64,000 nucleotides of DNA from assembly GCF_937898475.1 (NCBI RefSeq), contig NZ_CALEJS010000041.1:62001-126000 (forward strand), written 5' to 3'. This DNA comes from an uncultured Chitinophaga sp. GTDB lineage: Bacteria > Bacteroidota > Bacteroidia > Chitinophagales > Chitinophagaceae. The notes beneath the pieces are model-generated. The model was not told the origin of the DNA. It worked only from the letters and a program-made list of their open reading frames with translations, and searched no databases. How positions within the stretch are numbered: position 1 is the first letter of the stretch; the number at the start of each line of letters is the position of its first letter. The position numbers and the translations under genes are program-made. This document shows positions 1 to 7,946 of the stretch, piece by piece.

Positions 1-280
1 CGGTGGGCAGCACATTCCGTGTATTCTCGAACGTGAGGCTAACTTCTGCCATACCGCTGGCTGAACGGCTTTTGGAGCCATTGAAAACCAGGCCTGCCTG
101 GTTTTCAGAACGCAGGTTGCTGATCTTGTGCTCACCGATTACCCAGCGGATGGAGTCTATGATATTACTCTTTCCACAGCCGTTTGGTCCTATCACCCCT
201 GTGATCCCCTCGTCAAAATTCAGGACGGTTTTGTCTGCAAAACTTTTGAAGCCCTTGATTTCTAGTGTTTTTAAACGCAC
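1..280 (-). CDS. smc: SMC chromosome segregation ATPase, N-terminal part (partial)
   Basis: This is the first 93 codons of an SMC protein, the ATPase core of the condensin complex that compacts and segregates the chromosome. The reading frame starts at a GTG (278-280) and runs off the left edge, so the hinge, coiled coils and C-terminal head are outside the window. The visible N-terminus carries the family's opening pattern (RLKTLEIKGFKSFADKT) followed by a Walker A loop GPNGCGKS and the IIDSIRWVIGE segment that marks Smc rather than RecF or RecN. An exact TAnnTTTG box lies 32 nt upstream of the GTG, which supports this start. Confidence 0.93.
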   Translation of the reverse strand, partial: MRLKTLEIKGFKSFADKTVLNFDEGITGVIGPNGCGKSNIIDSIRWVIGEHKISNLRSENQAGLVFNGSKSRSASGMAEVSLTFENTRNVLPT

Positions 281-311
281 GGTCGCTCCTGGTTTATTTT
301 TTTTAAGCTGT

Positions 312-319
312 CAAAGATA
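312..319 (-). promoter_or_regulatory. Candidate -7 box for smc (TATCTTTG)
   Basis: On the minus strand the sequence TATCTTTG matches the Bacteroidota primary-sigma -7 consensus TAnnTTTG exactly. It sits 32 nt before the smc GTG start. No clear TTTG -33 box is seen at 17-21 nt, so the call rests on the -7 element and its position. Confidence 0.5.
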
Positions 320-601
320 AATACGATTCGCTGAAAGCCTACTGCTTATTTATCCAAATCGATCAGTAAATTAAAGGCAGTAACCCGATAAACCCTATTT
401 ATTTATACACAGCTGTGAATAAATTACAAATAAAAGGCGGGTTATCTACTGAATTTCAGCAATTTATCACATTTTACTTTACTTTCTCTTGAGACAACCG
501 GCATACACCTTTAGTTTTGTCTTAATATTTGGTGAAACAAGCTTATCTTTAGTTCACTATTTTTACTGCAGTATTAGTATATAATATCCGGTAAATAACC
601 A
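320..601. other. Intergenic region between divergent smc and the outer-membrane barrel gene
   Basis: AT-rich spacer between two divergently transcribed genes. It must hold the upstream part of the smc promoter and probably the promoter of the gene starting at 687, but I could not place a convincing -33/-7 pair for the plus strand; TATCTTTA near 543-550 is the nearest match. No gene is recognised here. Confidence 0.4.
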
Positions 602-775
602 ATGAAAACCCGTAATGCAACAACCCATAATCGAAATCTAAACCATGGACCACGCCGTCCACTAACTAGCATCACCCACTACTATTATGAAAAATGGTCT
701 TCTAACGCTGCTGACCGGTATCCTGTCCTGCCCCTTTTTTGCCTATGCACAAAGGTCTGTGAACACCGGTATTAG
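602..775 (+). other. Possible 57-codon leader ORF overlapping the start of the next gene
   Basis: An ATG at 602 opens a 57-codon frame that ends at TAG 773-775 and overlaps the first 89 nt of the outer-membrane barrel gene in another frame. The peptide is basic at first (KTRN, PRRP), then has a short tyrosine run (HYYYEKW). It could be a regulatory leader peptide whose translation affects the downstream gene, or simply chance. There is no homology I can name and no visible attenuator hairpin. Confidence 0.22.
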
Positions 776-3119
776 CGGTCAGGTGGCAGACAGCGCCAGC
801 CGAAAGCCCCTAGCATACGCCACCATCACTTTATTAAAAACCACTGGTCTGCAACCAGTTATAAACACGCTTACCGACCACCAGGGCTATTTTCTGCTGA
901 AAGGAATAGACCAGGGCGAATACCGGGTTAGCATCAGCAACGTTGGTTATGCTTCGAAAGTAACAGATCCGCTTTTCGCGGATTCCCTGCGGCTGCTTCA
1001 GCTGCCAACTATCTACCTGGCGCCGGCCGCCAGGCAACTGCAGACCGTGAACGTTAACGGTCAGAAACCGCTGCTGGAGGTAAAGGACGATAAGCTGATA
1101 TACAATGTGGAGAATGACATCAGCAAAGATGTGCTGACGGCAGCAGAGATGCTGCGGAAGGTGCCGCTGGTAACGGTAGACCCTGACGGCAATATCCAGC
1201 TGAAAGGCAGCGATAATTTCAAAATACTGCTGAACGGCAAAAGCACCTCCATGATGTCCCGCAATCCAAAGGAAGCACTCCGTGCTTTCCCGGCCAGCCT
1301 TATCAAAAGCATAGAAGTGATCAGCCAGCCCTCTGCCAGGTACGATGCGGAAGGCGCGGCAGGCATCATCAATATAGTGACCCGCGAAAAATACACCGGC
1401 TATAACGGCAGCCTGTTTGCCAATTACAATACCCGGGGCTTTGCTGGAGGCGGCGCCTCTTTCAATGCCAAAGCCGGGAAACTTGGGATAGCCGCCTACC
1501 TGGGCAGCAATTATTTCCGGAACAAGGGCCGCCTGGATGGACAACGCCAAAGCTTTGTACCTCACAACCAGAACACGCTGCTGCAGAATGGCACCAGTGT
1601 TTTTGACGGCACCTACTACTTCGGCAACCTGGAACTGAGCTATGACCTGGATAGCAGCAGCAGCGTCAGCCTTTACAGCAACGTGGATCTGAGTCACAAC
1701 AGTAATAACTCACTGCAGCAGAACCTGTTCCTCGACAGCCTGCTGAAACTGTCCCAAACAGGGCAGTACGATGCCTATACGAAGTACAGGAGCAATACCT
1801 ACGATGTTGGACTGGATTACCAGAAAAAATTCCGACAGTCCGGCAGATCACTGGCTGTATCGGTGAACCGTAACAGCGGGAATAACGGGCAGCAGACAGA
1901 CAACCGCCAGACAAATGAACCGGGCCAGGACCAGCAGATTTTTAATAATAACGACGAGCATCATACCGAAACCACTTTCCAGGCAGATTATACACAGCCG
2001 CTCCCCCGGAAGCAGTCGCTCGAAACAGGGGCCAAAGCCATCCTGCGCACCATAGAAAGCGACTACCAGCAGCAGGTGTCCCTGGAAGGCATCGGGATAA
2101 GAACGGTAAAAGACCGTACAGATGTTTTCCATTATAAACAGAATGTATTTGCCGTATATGCCAACTACCGCTTCAAGGTAAAACAGCGACTGAACGTATT
2201 ACTGGGCGCCCGCCTGGAGCAGACGCATATAAATGCCAATTTTATTTCCAGCGACACGCTCTTAGATACTGATTATCTGAATTTTATGCCATCGGCCAGC
2301 GTTTCTCTTCCCCTGGGCCAGGCGCACGTAATAGGCCTGTCTTACAGCCGCCGGCTGCAACGGCCCTGGGTATGGAACCTGAACCCCTATGTGGTAGACA
2401 TAGACCCGAATAACCTCTCTTTTGGCAATCCCGGGCTGAGACCAGAGCAAAACCAGTCATTCCAGCTGGGTTACAACGGCAGGTTCAAAAGTGCACGCCT
2501 GACCCTCAGTGTAGACCATGTGTTCACCAACAACGCCATTGAGCCCTTTACCGCCATAGACGATGTAACCAGTGTGACCGTTACCACTTATGCCAATATC
2601 GGCCGCCGCGCCGCCACCGGTTTTAACCTGAGCGGCAGCCTGCAGCCCGCCCCCCGCTGGGGAGTGCTGGTAAACGCCCGTGGTATGTACACCAACCTGG
2701 AGGGAGGCAACGGCACCAGCTTCCGCAACTATGGCTGGAGCAGCACTACCTACATCAGCACAGATTATGACCTGGGCAAGGGCTTTAAAACAGAGGCCAC
2801 CCTCTCTGTCAACACCAGCAAACCCATCTTACAGGGGCGTAGTCCCGGTTATACCAACCATACCCTTACCCTGCGTAAAGAGCTGTTTCAGCGGCGGGCA
2901 GTACTGGCCGTACACCTGGATCAGCCTTTCCAGAAAGAGATCGCCTGGAGAAGTGAGCTGAAAGACCCGCTGTTTTACAGGGCCAGCACCTTTTACTACC
3001 CGGTAAGAGCCCTGAGGGTAAGCCTGAACTGGAAATTCGGCCAGCTGAAAGAATCAGTAAGCAGGAAGAAAGGCGTAAATAATAATGACATTAAACAGAA
3101 TGACGGGACAAAACCATAG
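687..3119 (+). CDS. TonB-dependent receptor-like outer membrane beta-barrel protein
   Basis: An 810-residue outer-membrane protein, probably a TonB-dependent transporter of unknown substrate. In order: a signal peptide (about residues 1-21, ending AYAQ), a CarboxypepD_reg-like beta-sandwich (about 28-110, pattern ISGQVADSASRKPLAYA), a plug domain (about 130-230, including LLNGKSTSMM and SIEVISQPSARYDAEGAAGIINIVT), then a long barrel matching the OMP_b-brl_3 type of Bacteroidota. It is not a SusC: it lacks the VVIGYG motif and has no SusD partner next to it. It stands alone between smc and a FUSC gene, so the context gives no substrate. The start is the ATG that gives a clean signal peptide. 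Confidence 0.85.
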   Translation: MKNGLLTLLTGILSCPFFAYAQRSVNTGISGQVADSASRKPLAYATITLLKTTGLQPVINTLTDHQGYFLLKGIDQGEYRVSISNVGYASKVTDPLFADSLRLLQLPTIYLAPAARQLQTVNVNGQKPLLEVKDDKLIYNVENDISKDVLTAAEMLRKVPLVTVDPDGNIQLKGSDNFKILLNGKSTSMMSRNPKEALRAFPASLIKSIEVISQPSARYDAEGAAGIINIVTREKYTGYNGSLFANYNTRGFAGGGASFNAKAGKLGIAAYLGSNYFRNKGRLDGQRQSFVPHNQNTLLQNGTSVFDGTYYFGNLELSYDLDSSSSVSLYSNVDLSHNSNNSLQQNLFLDSLLKLSQTGQYDAYTKYRSNTYDVGLDYQKKFRQSGRSLAVSVNRNSGNNGQQTDNRQTNEPGQDQQIFNNNDEHHTETTFQADYTQPLPRKQSLETGAKAILRTIESDYQQQVSLEGIGIRTVKDRTDVFHYKQNVFAVYANYRFKVKQRLNVLLGARLEQTHINANFISSDTLLDTDYLNFMPSASVSLPLGQAHVIGLSYSRRLQRPWVWNLNPYVVDIDPNNLSFGNPGLRPEQNQSFQLGYNGRFKSARLTLSVDHVFTNNAIEPFTAIDDVTSVTVTTYANIGRRAATGFNLSGSLQPAPRWGVLVNARGMYTNLEGGNGTSFRNYGWSSTTYISTDYDLGKGFKTEATLSVNTSKPILQGRSPGYTNHTLTLRKELFQRRAVLAVHLDQPFQKEIAWRSELKDPLFYRASTFYYPVRALRVSLNWKFGQLKESVSRKKGVNNNDIKQNDGTKP

Positions 3120-3156
3120 AAAGTCGGAGTCTTTAAGGGTTTAAACTTTTGTTTGG

Positions 3157-3164
3157 TACCTTTG
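3157..3164 (+). promoter_or_regulatory. Candidate -7 box for the FUSC gene (TACCTTTG)
   Basis: TACCTTTG is an exact TAnnTTTG match, 20 nt before the ATG at 3185. Because it lies inside the longer frame that could begin with TTG at 3149, it argues that translation starts at 3185. The -33 region holds only a weak CTTTAA. Confidence 0.5.
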
Positions 3165-3184
3165 CAGCTCCGAAACAATATTTA

Positions 3185-5410
3185 ATGCGCCCCTGGCTTA
3201 AAGAAGTAAAGAGCTTTATCTTCAGTTACCATTTCTCTAATGGGCTTCGTACAACCATTAGTGTGGTAGTACCTTCGCTGATTTGCCTCAGCATCGATGA
3301 GCCGATCACCGGTATTACCATTTCAACCGGGGCCTTGTGCGCGGCGCTGGCAGACCAGCCAGGCACCGTTATTCACAAGCGTAACGGCGCTTTCATCACC
3401 CTGCTCCTGCTTTTTATTACTGCCCTGGGCACCGGCCTCTGTGCCCCCTATCCTTTCCTGATGGTGCCCTGGATCATGGGCTGCTGTTTTGTATACAGCA
3501 TGCTGCTGGTATACGGTAACCGTGGCGGCAATATCGGGGTGGCCTGCCTGCTGGTGATGATCATCATCCTGGGCGAACCGCCACAAAACACTATGACCAG
3601 CCTGTATGAAACCGGGCTGATAGTGCTGGGCGGCCTATGGCATGGACTGCTGGCCTTACTCTTATGGCAGATCAGGCCCTACCTGAATGTACAGCAGGCA
3701 TTGGGAGAATGTATCGTGGAAACCGCCCGCTATCTTGAGCTGCGTGCCGGCTTTTATGTAAAGGGCGCAGATATTGACGGGATCTATAAGTCAGTGCTCG
3801 AACAGCAGGTGCTGGTGAGCGAAAAACAGGAAGCCGTACGGGAACTGTTGCTGAAAAGACGTTCCGCCCAGCAGGGCACCAGCAGCATCAGCAAGTCGAT
3901 GGTGCTCATCTTCCTGGACATGGTAGACCTGCAGGAACATATTATGGCCTCGCAGATCGACTATAAGGCATTGCAGCAAAGCTTTAAGGATGGCGACATA
4001 CTGGAAGAGGTGCGCAAACTGGTGCTGGAATTTGTACAGGAGCTGTCTGATATAGGCGTAGCCGTAATGGCCGGGCGGCGATCTATGCCCAAGGCCAATC
4101 TGCGCCATGATATCGAAAAAGTGCAGCGGGCCGTGGCTGAGATCCGCAAAACCCTGCCCACCCTGCGCGAAAGAACCACCCGCCTCTTCCCGCTGAACAC
4201 CATACTGGCCAACCTGGGCGACATGGCCGAACGCATCTACAACCTCCACCGCCTTACCCGTCTTGAAAGGGTAAAAGATACCGCCCTGGATCAGCGCCTG
4301 GAACTATCCCGCTTTACCACCAGCCAGCGCTATGACCTGGAAACTTTCCGTAACAACCTCACTTTCAAGTCACACATCTTTCGCCATGCAGTAAGGGTGA
4401 GCCTGGCTACCGTTGCCGGGTACCTGCTGGGTATGGCCCTGCACCTGGACCGGATATACTGGATATTGCTTACCATCGTCGTGATCCTCAAGCCCGGTTT
4501 CGGGCTCACCAAATCACGCAGCTACCAGCGCCTGGTGGGTACCGTGATAGGGGCATTTTTTGCATTGGCCGTATTGCTGCTGATTAAAAGTCCCCCCGCT
4601 ATCTTTACCATTATGCTGTTCTGTATACTGGGCGCCTATACTTTTATGACCTACCAGTATACCGTGAGCGTGATCTTTACCACCCCCTTCGTGATCTTCC
4701 TGCTGCATTTCCTGCATCCGGCAGACCTGCAGTATGCTACGGCGCGGGTGCTGGATACTTTTATAGGCGGCGGACTTGCCTTCATTGCCAATCTTACCCT
4801 GTGGCCCAGCTGGGAACATAAGTACCTGTCCAGTTACATGCAAAAAATGGTGCAATCCAACAAAGCCTATTTTCAGCAGGTGATGTTGTTGTACACCGGT
4901 CAGCAGATGGCGATCGTTGACTACAAACTGGCCAGGAAAGAAAGCTATGTAAATACCGCCAACCTGACGGCCGCCTTCCAGCGGATGCTGAGTGAGCCCA
5001 AAAGCAAGCAGAAAAACACTTCGCGGATGTATCATTTCGTGGTGCTGAACCATACCCTCAGCTCCCGTATAGCAGCGCTGGCGGCTTACGGACTGGGGCA
5101 TGGCGTGCGGTTTCCCCGCCCCGAGTACCAGCTGATCAGCCGGCATTTGCTGCAATACCTGGATCAGATCATCGCGCTGACCGCTGAACCGGACATTGTA
5201 CTACCTGAATTACCGGCATCGATAGAGGCCTTTGAAACCCTGGACATCCGTTTGGAAAGTTTGATACAGCAAAGACAGTCAGAGATCAATGAAGGAAAAG
5301 GCGAAACTGCTTTAAGGGATGAAATGCTGGAGACGAAGCAGGTGAGAGATGCCCTGCACGCGGTGCTGGGTGTGTTGAGGGATATGAAGAAGGCGCTGAC
5401 AGGAGGATGA
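3185..5410 (+). CDS. FUSC family inner-membrane protein
   Basis: A 741-residue integral membrane protein of the FUSC (fusaric acid resistance/YccS-YhfK) type. Two membrane blocks flank a long helical cytoplasmic region: one at about residues 20-160 and another at about 400-540. The second carries the characteristic stretch YWILLTIVVILKPGFGLTKS followed by QRLVGTVIGA. Related proteins are thought to export aromatic acids or to affect envelope physiology, but the substrate here is unknown. The frame is open from a TTG at 3149; I chose ATG 3185 because a promoter-like box overlaps the earlier codons. No efflux partner (HlyD-type or outer-membrane factor) is adjacent. Confidence 0.82.
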   Translation: MRPWLKEVKSFIFSYHFSNGLRTTISVVVPSLICLSIDEPITGITISTGALCAALADQPGTVIHKRNGAFITLLLLFITALGTGLCAPYPFLMVPWIMGCCFVYSMLLVYGNRGGNIGVACLLVMIIILGEPPQNTMTSLYETGLIVLGGLWHGLLALLLWQIRPYLNVQQALGECIVETARYLELRAGFYVKGADIDGIYKSVLEQQVLVSEKQEAVRELLLKRRSAQQGTSSISKSMVLIFLDMVDLQEHIMASQIDYKALQQSFKDGDILEEVRKLVLEFVQELSDIGVAVMAGRRSMPKANLRHDIEKVQRAVAEIRKTLPTLRERTTRLFPLNTILANLGDMAERIYNLHRLTRLERVKDTALDQRLELSRFTTSQRYDLETFRNNLTFKSHIFRHAVRVSLATVAGYLLGMALHLDRIYWILLTIVVILKPGFGLTKSRSYQRLVGTVIGAFFALAVLLLIKSPPAIFTIMLFCILGAYTFMTYQYTVSVIFTTPFVIFLLHFLHPADLQYATARVLDTFIGGGLAFIANLTLWPSWEHKYLSSYMQKMVQSNKAYFQQVMLLYTGQQMAIVDYKLARKESYVNTANLTAAFQRMLSEPKSKQKNTSRMYHFVVLNHTLSSRIAALAAYGLGHGVRFPRPEYQLISRHLLQYLDQIIALTAEPDIVLPELPASIEAFETLDIRLESLIQQRQSEINEGKGETALRDEMLETKQVRDALHAVLGVLRDMKKALTGG

Positions 5411-5474
5411 AGACAGAGGGGCATTATTGGGTTATTGGGTTTGTGTATTCTCTTTCATGCTATCCCCTTAAAAG

Positions 5475-5704
5475 GTCATTGCGAGGCCTGGAGGGAGCTG
5501 GATAGGTGGACCGAAGCAATCATTTAAATAGTAATGAGCCTCCAATCGCGTAATTGCGAGGCCCGAAGGGCCCTGGCGGGTAGCCGGGCCGAAGCCATCT
5601 TTTAATCAGCAACTGTGATGATTACGTTTATTGATAGCCGTTTGCCGGTTAAAAAATTGCTTCGTCGCGCCACGCGGTTTTTCCCTGCGGCTGCTCAATG
5701 ACGC
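5475..5704. repeat. Three copies of a GTCATTGCGAGG...CCGAAGCAATC intergenic repeat
   Basis: The 388-bp gap between the FUSC gene and bshC holds three related units. Unit 1 (about 5475-5525) runs from GGTCATTGCGAGGCC to GGACCGAAGCAATC. Unit 2 (about 5547-5605) runs from TAATTGCGAGGCC to GGGCCGAAGCCATC. Unit 3 (about 5651-5704) is the same layout in the opposite orientation, ending TGCTCAATGAC on the plus strand. The outer parts of each unit are complementary enough to fold. Short open frames here are made of the repeat itself and were not called as genes. The shape suggests a REP- or MITE-like family. Confidence 0.55.
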
Positions 5705-5798
5705 GAGAGGCGTAACCCAAAGAGACAACGCGAAGGGAGTGACGCTAACAGAGTGATGCGAAAAGGACAACGCCAGCAGCCTATCGCAAAAACTAACC

Positions 5799-7397
5799 TT
5801 AAACCTCATAAATAATCTTCAGCTCATCCGTCAGCGGTTCCATATTAGCCAGTATCCTGTCAAATAATTTAGGGCCTTCGTGAATATACCAGGGCATAAA
5901 ATTCTCCTTGCGTTCCTGTAAAGAACCTGCAGGGAAAAGGCGGCTGCGCAGCTGGCGGATCTCATCTGTCTGCCAGGCAAACTTCTTCTTTTCCGCGCGG
6001 AGAAATTTATGTTCCAGCTTGCCGATGCTCTTCATGGCACGGTTGCGTTCTGCAGCAACCGTAGCTACCAGCGTAACATCGATGCTGCGGGCTTTTTCTT
6101 CCAGCGCATCAAAGAACTGTTCCATCGTATCATACTCGCGTTTCAGCACCAGGTCTGCATTGGTATGCTGCATCACATAGCGGTTCACCAGCTCGTCAAC
6201 ATTGCCGAACAGATCTTTCACGCACAGGCCCAGCTTCCCGAGCCAGCGGGAGGAAACGGCATCTACCAGTAAGAAGGAATTGCGCAGCACCAGCATGGGA
6301 TAAGGCACCCTGAAATGTGTAAAGAGGGCCTGCAGCTCCAGCCAGTAGGCTATTTCGCCCCCACCGCCAATAAAGGCGATGTTTGGAAGGATGGTCTCCT
6401 GGAGAAGACCACGGAGGATCACATTCGGGCTGAAACGCTCCGGGTGCTGCTGTAGCTCCTGCTCCAGTGCTGCCGCGGTGAAGGTGATGGAAGTATTGAG
6501 CACTTTCCAGTGATCTTCTTCCTTCACGATACGGTCGCGCGCATTATCAGAAAGATAAAAGAGGTTGATCTCCCGTGGATTAGCCTGTACCTTATAATGC
6601 TTGGACAATTTTTCGATAGTGTCTCCCACCAGTTTATGGGAAGTCTGGTGCCAGAGCTCCTCCTTCATCACGGGTATATACAGCTCCTTGAACAGGGGAC
6701 TATCGGGTATCAGCACCACTACACCGTAGCGGCCAAAAAGGGCATTCACCAGGTAAAGGGTGGCCTCCTGGATATTGTCATGTTCCAGGTAAGCTTTACG
6801 TAACAGCTGTATCAGTGCTGCGGCATGTTCCCCATAACCCAGCAGTTCCTGTAAGCGGTCAATCAGGTTGTCCAGTCCTTCGGGACGCATACGGCCTACA
6901 GCGCCTTGCTGGGTGGTGTTCCAGCTAAGGGTCTGGTCTTTCAGGTAAACGCTGCCCAATTCGTCCAGGTCATTATCCTCGCTGCCCATATAATACACCG
7001 GCACAAAATTGTACTGCGGGTACTGTTCCTTCCAGGCTTCCGCCATTTTTACGGTTTGCAGCACTTTATAGGCAAAGTACAGGTAACCGGTAAAGATGTT
7101 GGGCTGGTGGGCTGTACAAATAGTAAACGTGTCCGGCTGTTCCAGCAGGCTGATATTGCGCCGGAGGGCCGGGTCAAGGTCCAGACCGGCGTATTGTTGC
7201 TCCAATGCCTTAACCAGCACATCCCGCTGCTGGGGATGCGCCTTTTTAGCCCTTATGAGTGCCTCTACGTCAGGCTTCAGGGGAGAATGGGTATAAAAAG
7301 AACGGATCTGCGGATGTTCTGCCAAAAAATCAAGGACCAGTTGGCTGAAATAACCGGTTTCTTTGTAGGATATACCATTACATACTGATTGATCCAT
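5799..7397 (-). CDS. bshC: Putative cysteine ligase BshC (bacillithiol biosynthesis)
   Basis: A 532-residue protein matching BshC, which is thought to add cysteine to glucosaminyl-malate in the last step of bacillithiol synthesis in the cytoplasm. Recognisable stretches include TAHQPNIFTGYLYFAYK and YMGSEDNDLDELG in the Rossmann-like core, PNIAFIGGGGEIAYW in the middle, and a C-terminal charged helical region (EERARSIDV onward) as expected for the family's coiled coil. Length is normal for the family (about 530-540). The frame could open 18 codons earlier, but ATG at 7397 gives the usual N-terminus and follows AAAGGAAG. bshA and bshB are not in the window. Confidence 0.9.
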   Translation of the reverse strand: MDQSVCNGISYKETGYFSQLVLDFLAEHPQIRSFYTHSPLKPDVEALIRAKKAHPQQRDVLVKALEQQYAGLDLDPALRRNISLLEQPDTFTICTAHQPNIFTGYLYFAYKVLQTVKMAEAWKEQYPQYNFVPVYYMGSEDNDLDELGSVYLKDQTLSWNTTQQGAVGRMRPEGLDNLIDRLQELLGYGEHAAALIQLLRKAYLEHDNIQEATLYLVNALFGRYGVVVLIPDSPLFKELYIPVMKEELWHQTSHKLVGDTIEKLSKHYKVQANPREINLFYLSDNARDRIVKEEDHWKVLNTSITFTAAALEQELQQHPERFSPNVILRGLLQETILPNIAFIGGGGEIAYWLELQALFTHFRVPYPMLVLRNSFLLVDAVSSRWLGKLGLCVKDLFGNVDELVNRYVMQHTNADLVLKREYDTMEQFFDALEEKARSIDVTLVATVAAERNRAMKSIGKLEHKFLRAEKKKFAWQTDEIRQLRSRLFPAGSLQERKENFMPWYIHEGPKLFDRILANMEPLTDELKIIYEV

Positions 7398-7421
7398 GCT
7401 CCAAGCTTCCTTTAGAAGGAA

Positions 7422-7452
7422 CGAAGGTAAATCCCAAAAACCAAATTCCAAA
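7422..7452 (-). promoter_or_regulatory. bshC: Candidate bshC promoter (TTTG-19-TACCTTCG)
   Basis: On the minus strand TTTG (7449-7452) is followed after 19 nt by TACCTTCG (7422-7429), one mismatch from TAnnTTTG, 25 nt before the bshC ATG. The -33 element lies within a GGAATTTGG-type repeat, so the repeat may have supplied it. Confidence 0.4.
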
Positions 7453-7466
7453 TTTCAAAACTTTAA
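7431..7466. repeat. CCAAATTCC-type simple intergenic repeat
   Basis: A short run of CCAAATTCCAAATTTC and variants just upstream of bshC. The same word recurs at 32780-32880 and 46700-46828, always outside genes. Confidence 0.5.
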
Positions 7467-7510
7467 AATGTGTTCAGAGGTTAATTTAAATGATAACCTG
7501 AACGATGAAA

Positions 7511-7538
7511 AAGGTTGGCCCCTGAATGAGCCAACCTT
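7511..7538 (-). terminator. Rho-independent terminator (usable on both strands)
   Basis: A perfect 9-bp stem AAGGTTGGC / GCCAACCTT with a 10-nt loop. On the minus strand it is followed by a T-run (TTTTTC), placing it about 90 nt downstream of the minus-strand gene ending at 7628. On the plus strand TTTATTATT follows. Confidence 0.7.
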
Positions 7539-7627
7539 TTTATTATTAAAGACGAATAGTTTAACGGGCATGTATAAAGGCGGTGGATGTAAAAACAGAC
7601 AATAATAATCTGCCTGGCAACAAGCAG

Positions 7628-7927
7628 TTAGCCTGCACAAATACCTCTGCCCCTTTTGGTAAGCGAATGACCGATATTGGTTCTGTAAGTGTAAAAGGCG
7701 CCTGTATGGTCCGTTTGTGCCAATGTACCAAAACGATTGTCGCATTGCAGCAGAAAGCCGGTGATGTCCCACCTCAGGAACTGATAGCTGCCGCGGAAGC
7801 CCAGTTCAGTGTAATGGAAGGAATGTGAATGTCCGGACTGAAATAATTGCGTGAGCGCAGCATGCTGTTGCGCCCTGGACACCAGATAGCATCCCAGCAG
7901 CAATAGTATTATTGCAATTCTCATCAT
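7628..7927 (-). CDS. Small exported protein of unknown function
   Basis: A 99-residue protein that I do not recognise. The N-terminus (MMRIAIILLLLGCYLVSRAQ) is a clear signal peptide with a hydrophobic core and a likely cleavage after RAQ. The rest (FHYTELGFRGSYQFLRWDIT) looks beta-rich and could be a small periplasmic or surface protein. The frame is open upstream into the haloperoxidase gene, but the signal peptide fixes the start at ATG 7927 or 7924. It begins 19 nt after the haloperoxidase stop and ends before a terminator, so it is probably the last gene of that operon. Confidence 0.6.
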   Translation of the reverse strand: MMRIAIILLLLGCYLVSRAQQHAALTQLFQSGHSHSFHYTELGFRGSYQFLRWDITGFLLQCDNRFGTLAQTDHTGAFYTYRTNIGHSLTKRGRGICAG

Positions 7928-7946
7928 TGTACGGCTTTGAATAAAA

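Noticed and set aside
834..1697. 287-codon open frame on the minus strand
   Set aside because: Antisense to the outer-membrane barrel gene; low-complexity and no domain.
5606..5809. Short minus-strand open frame between the FUSC and bshC genes
   Set aside because: It is made of the GTCATTGCGAGG-type repeat units, with no signal or domain.
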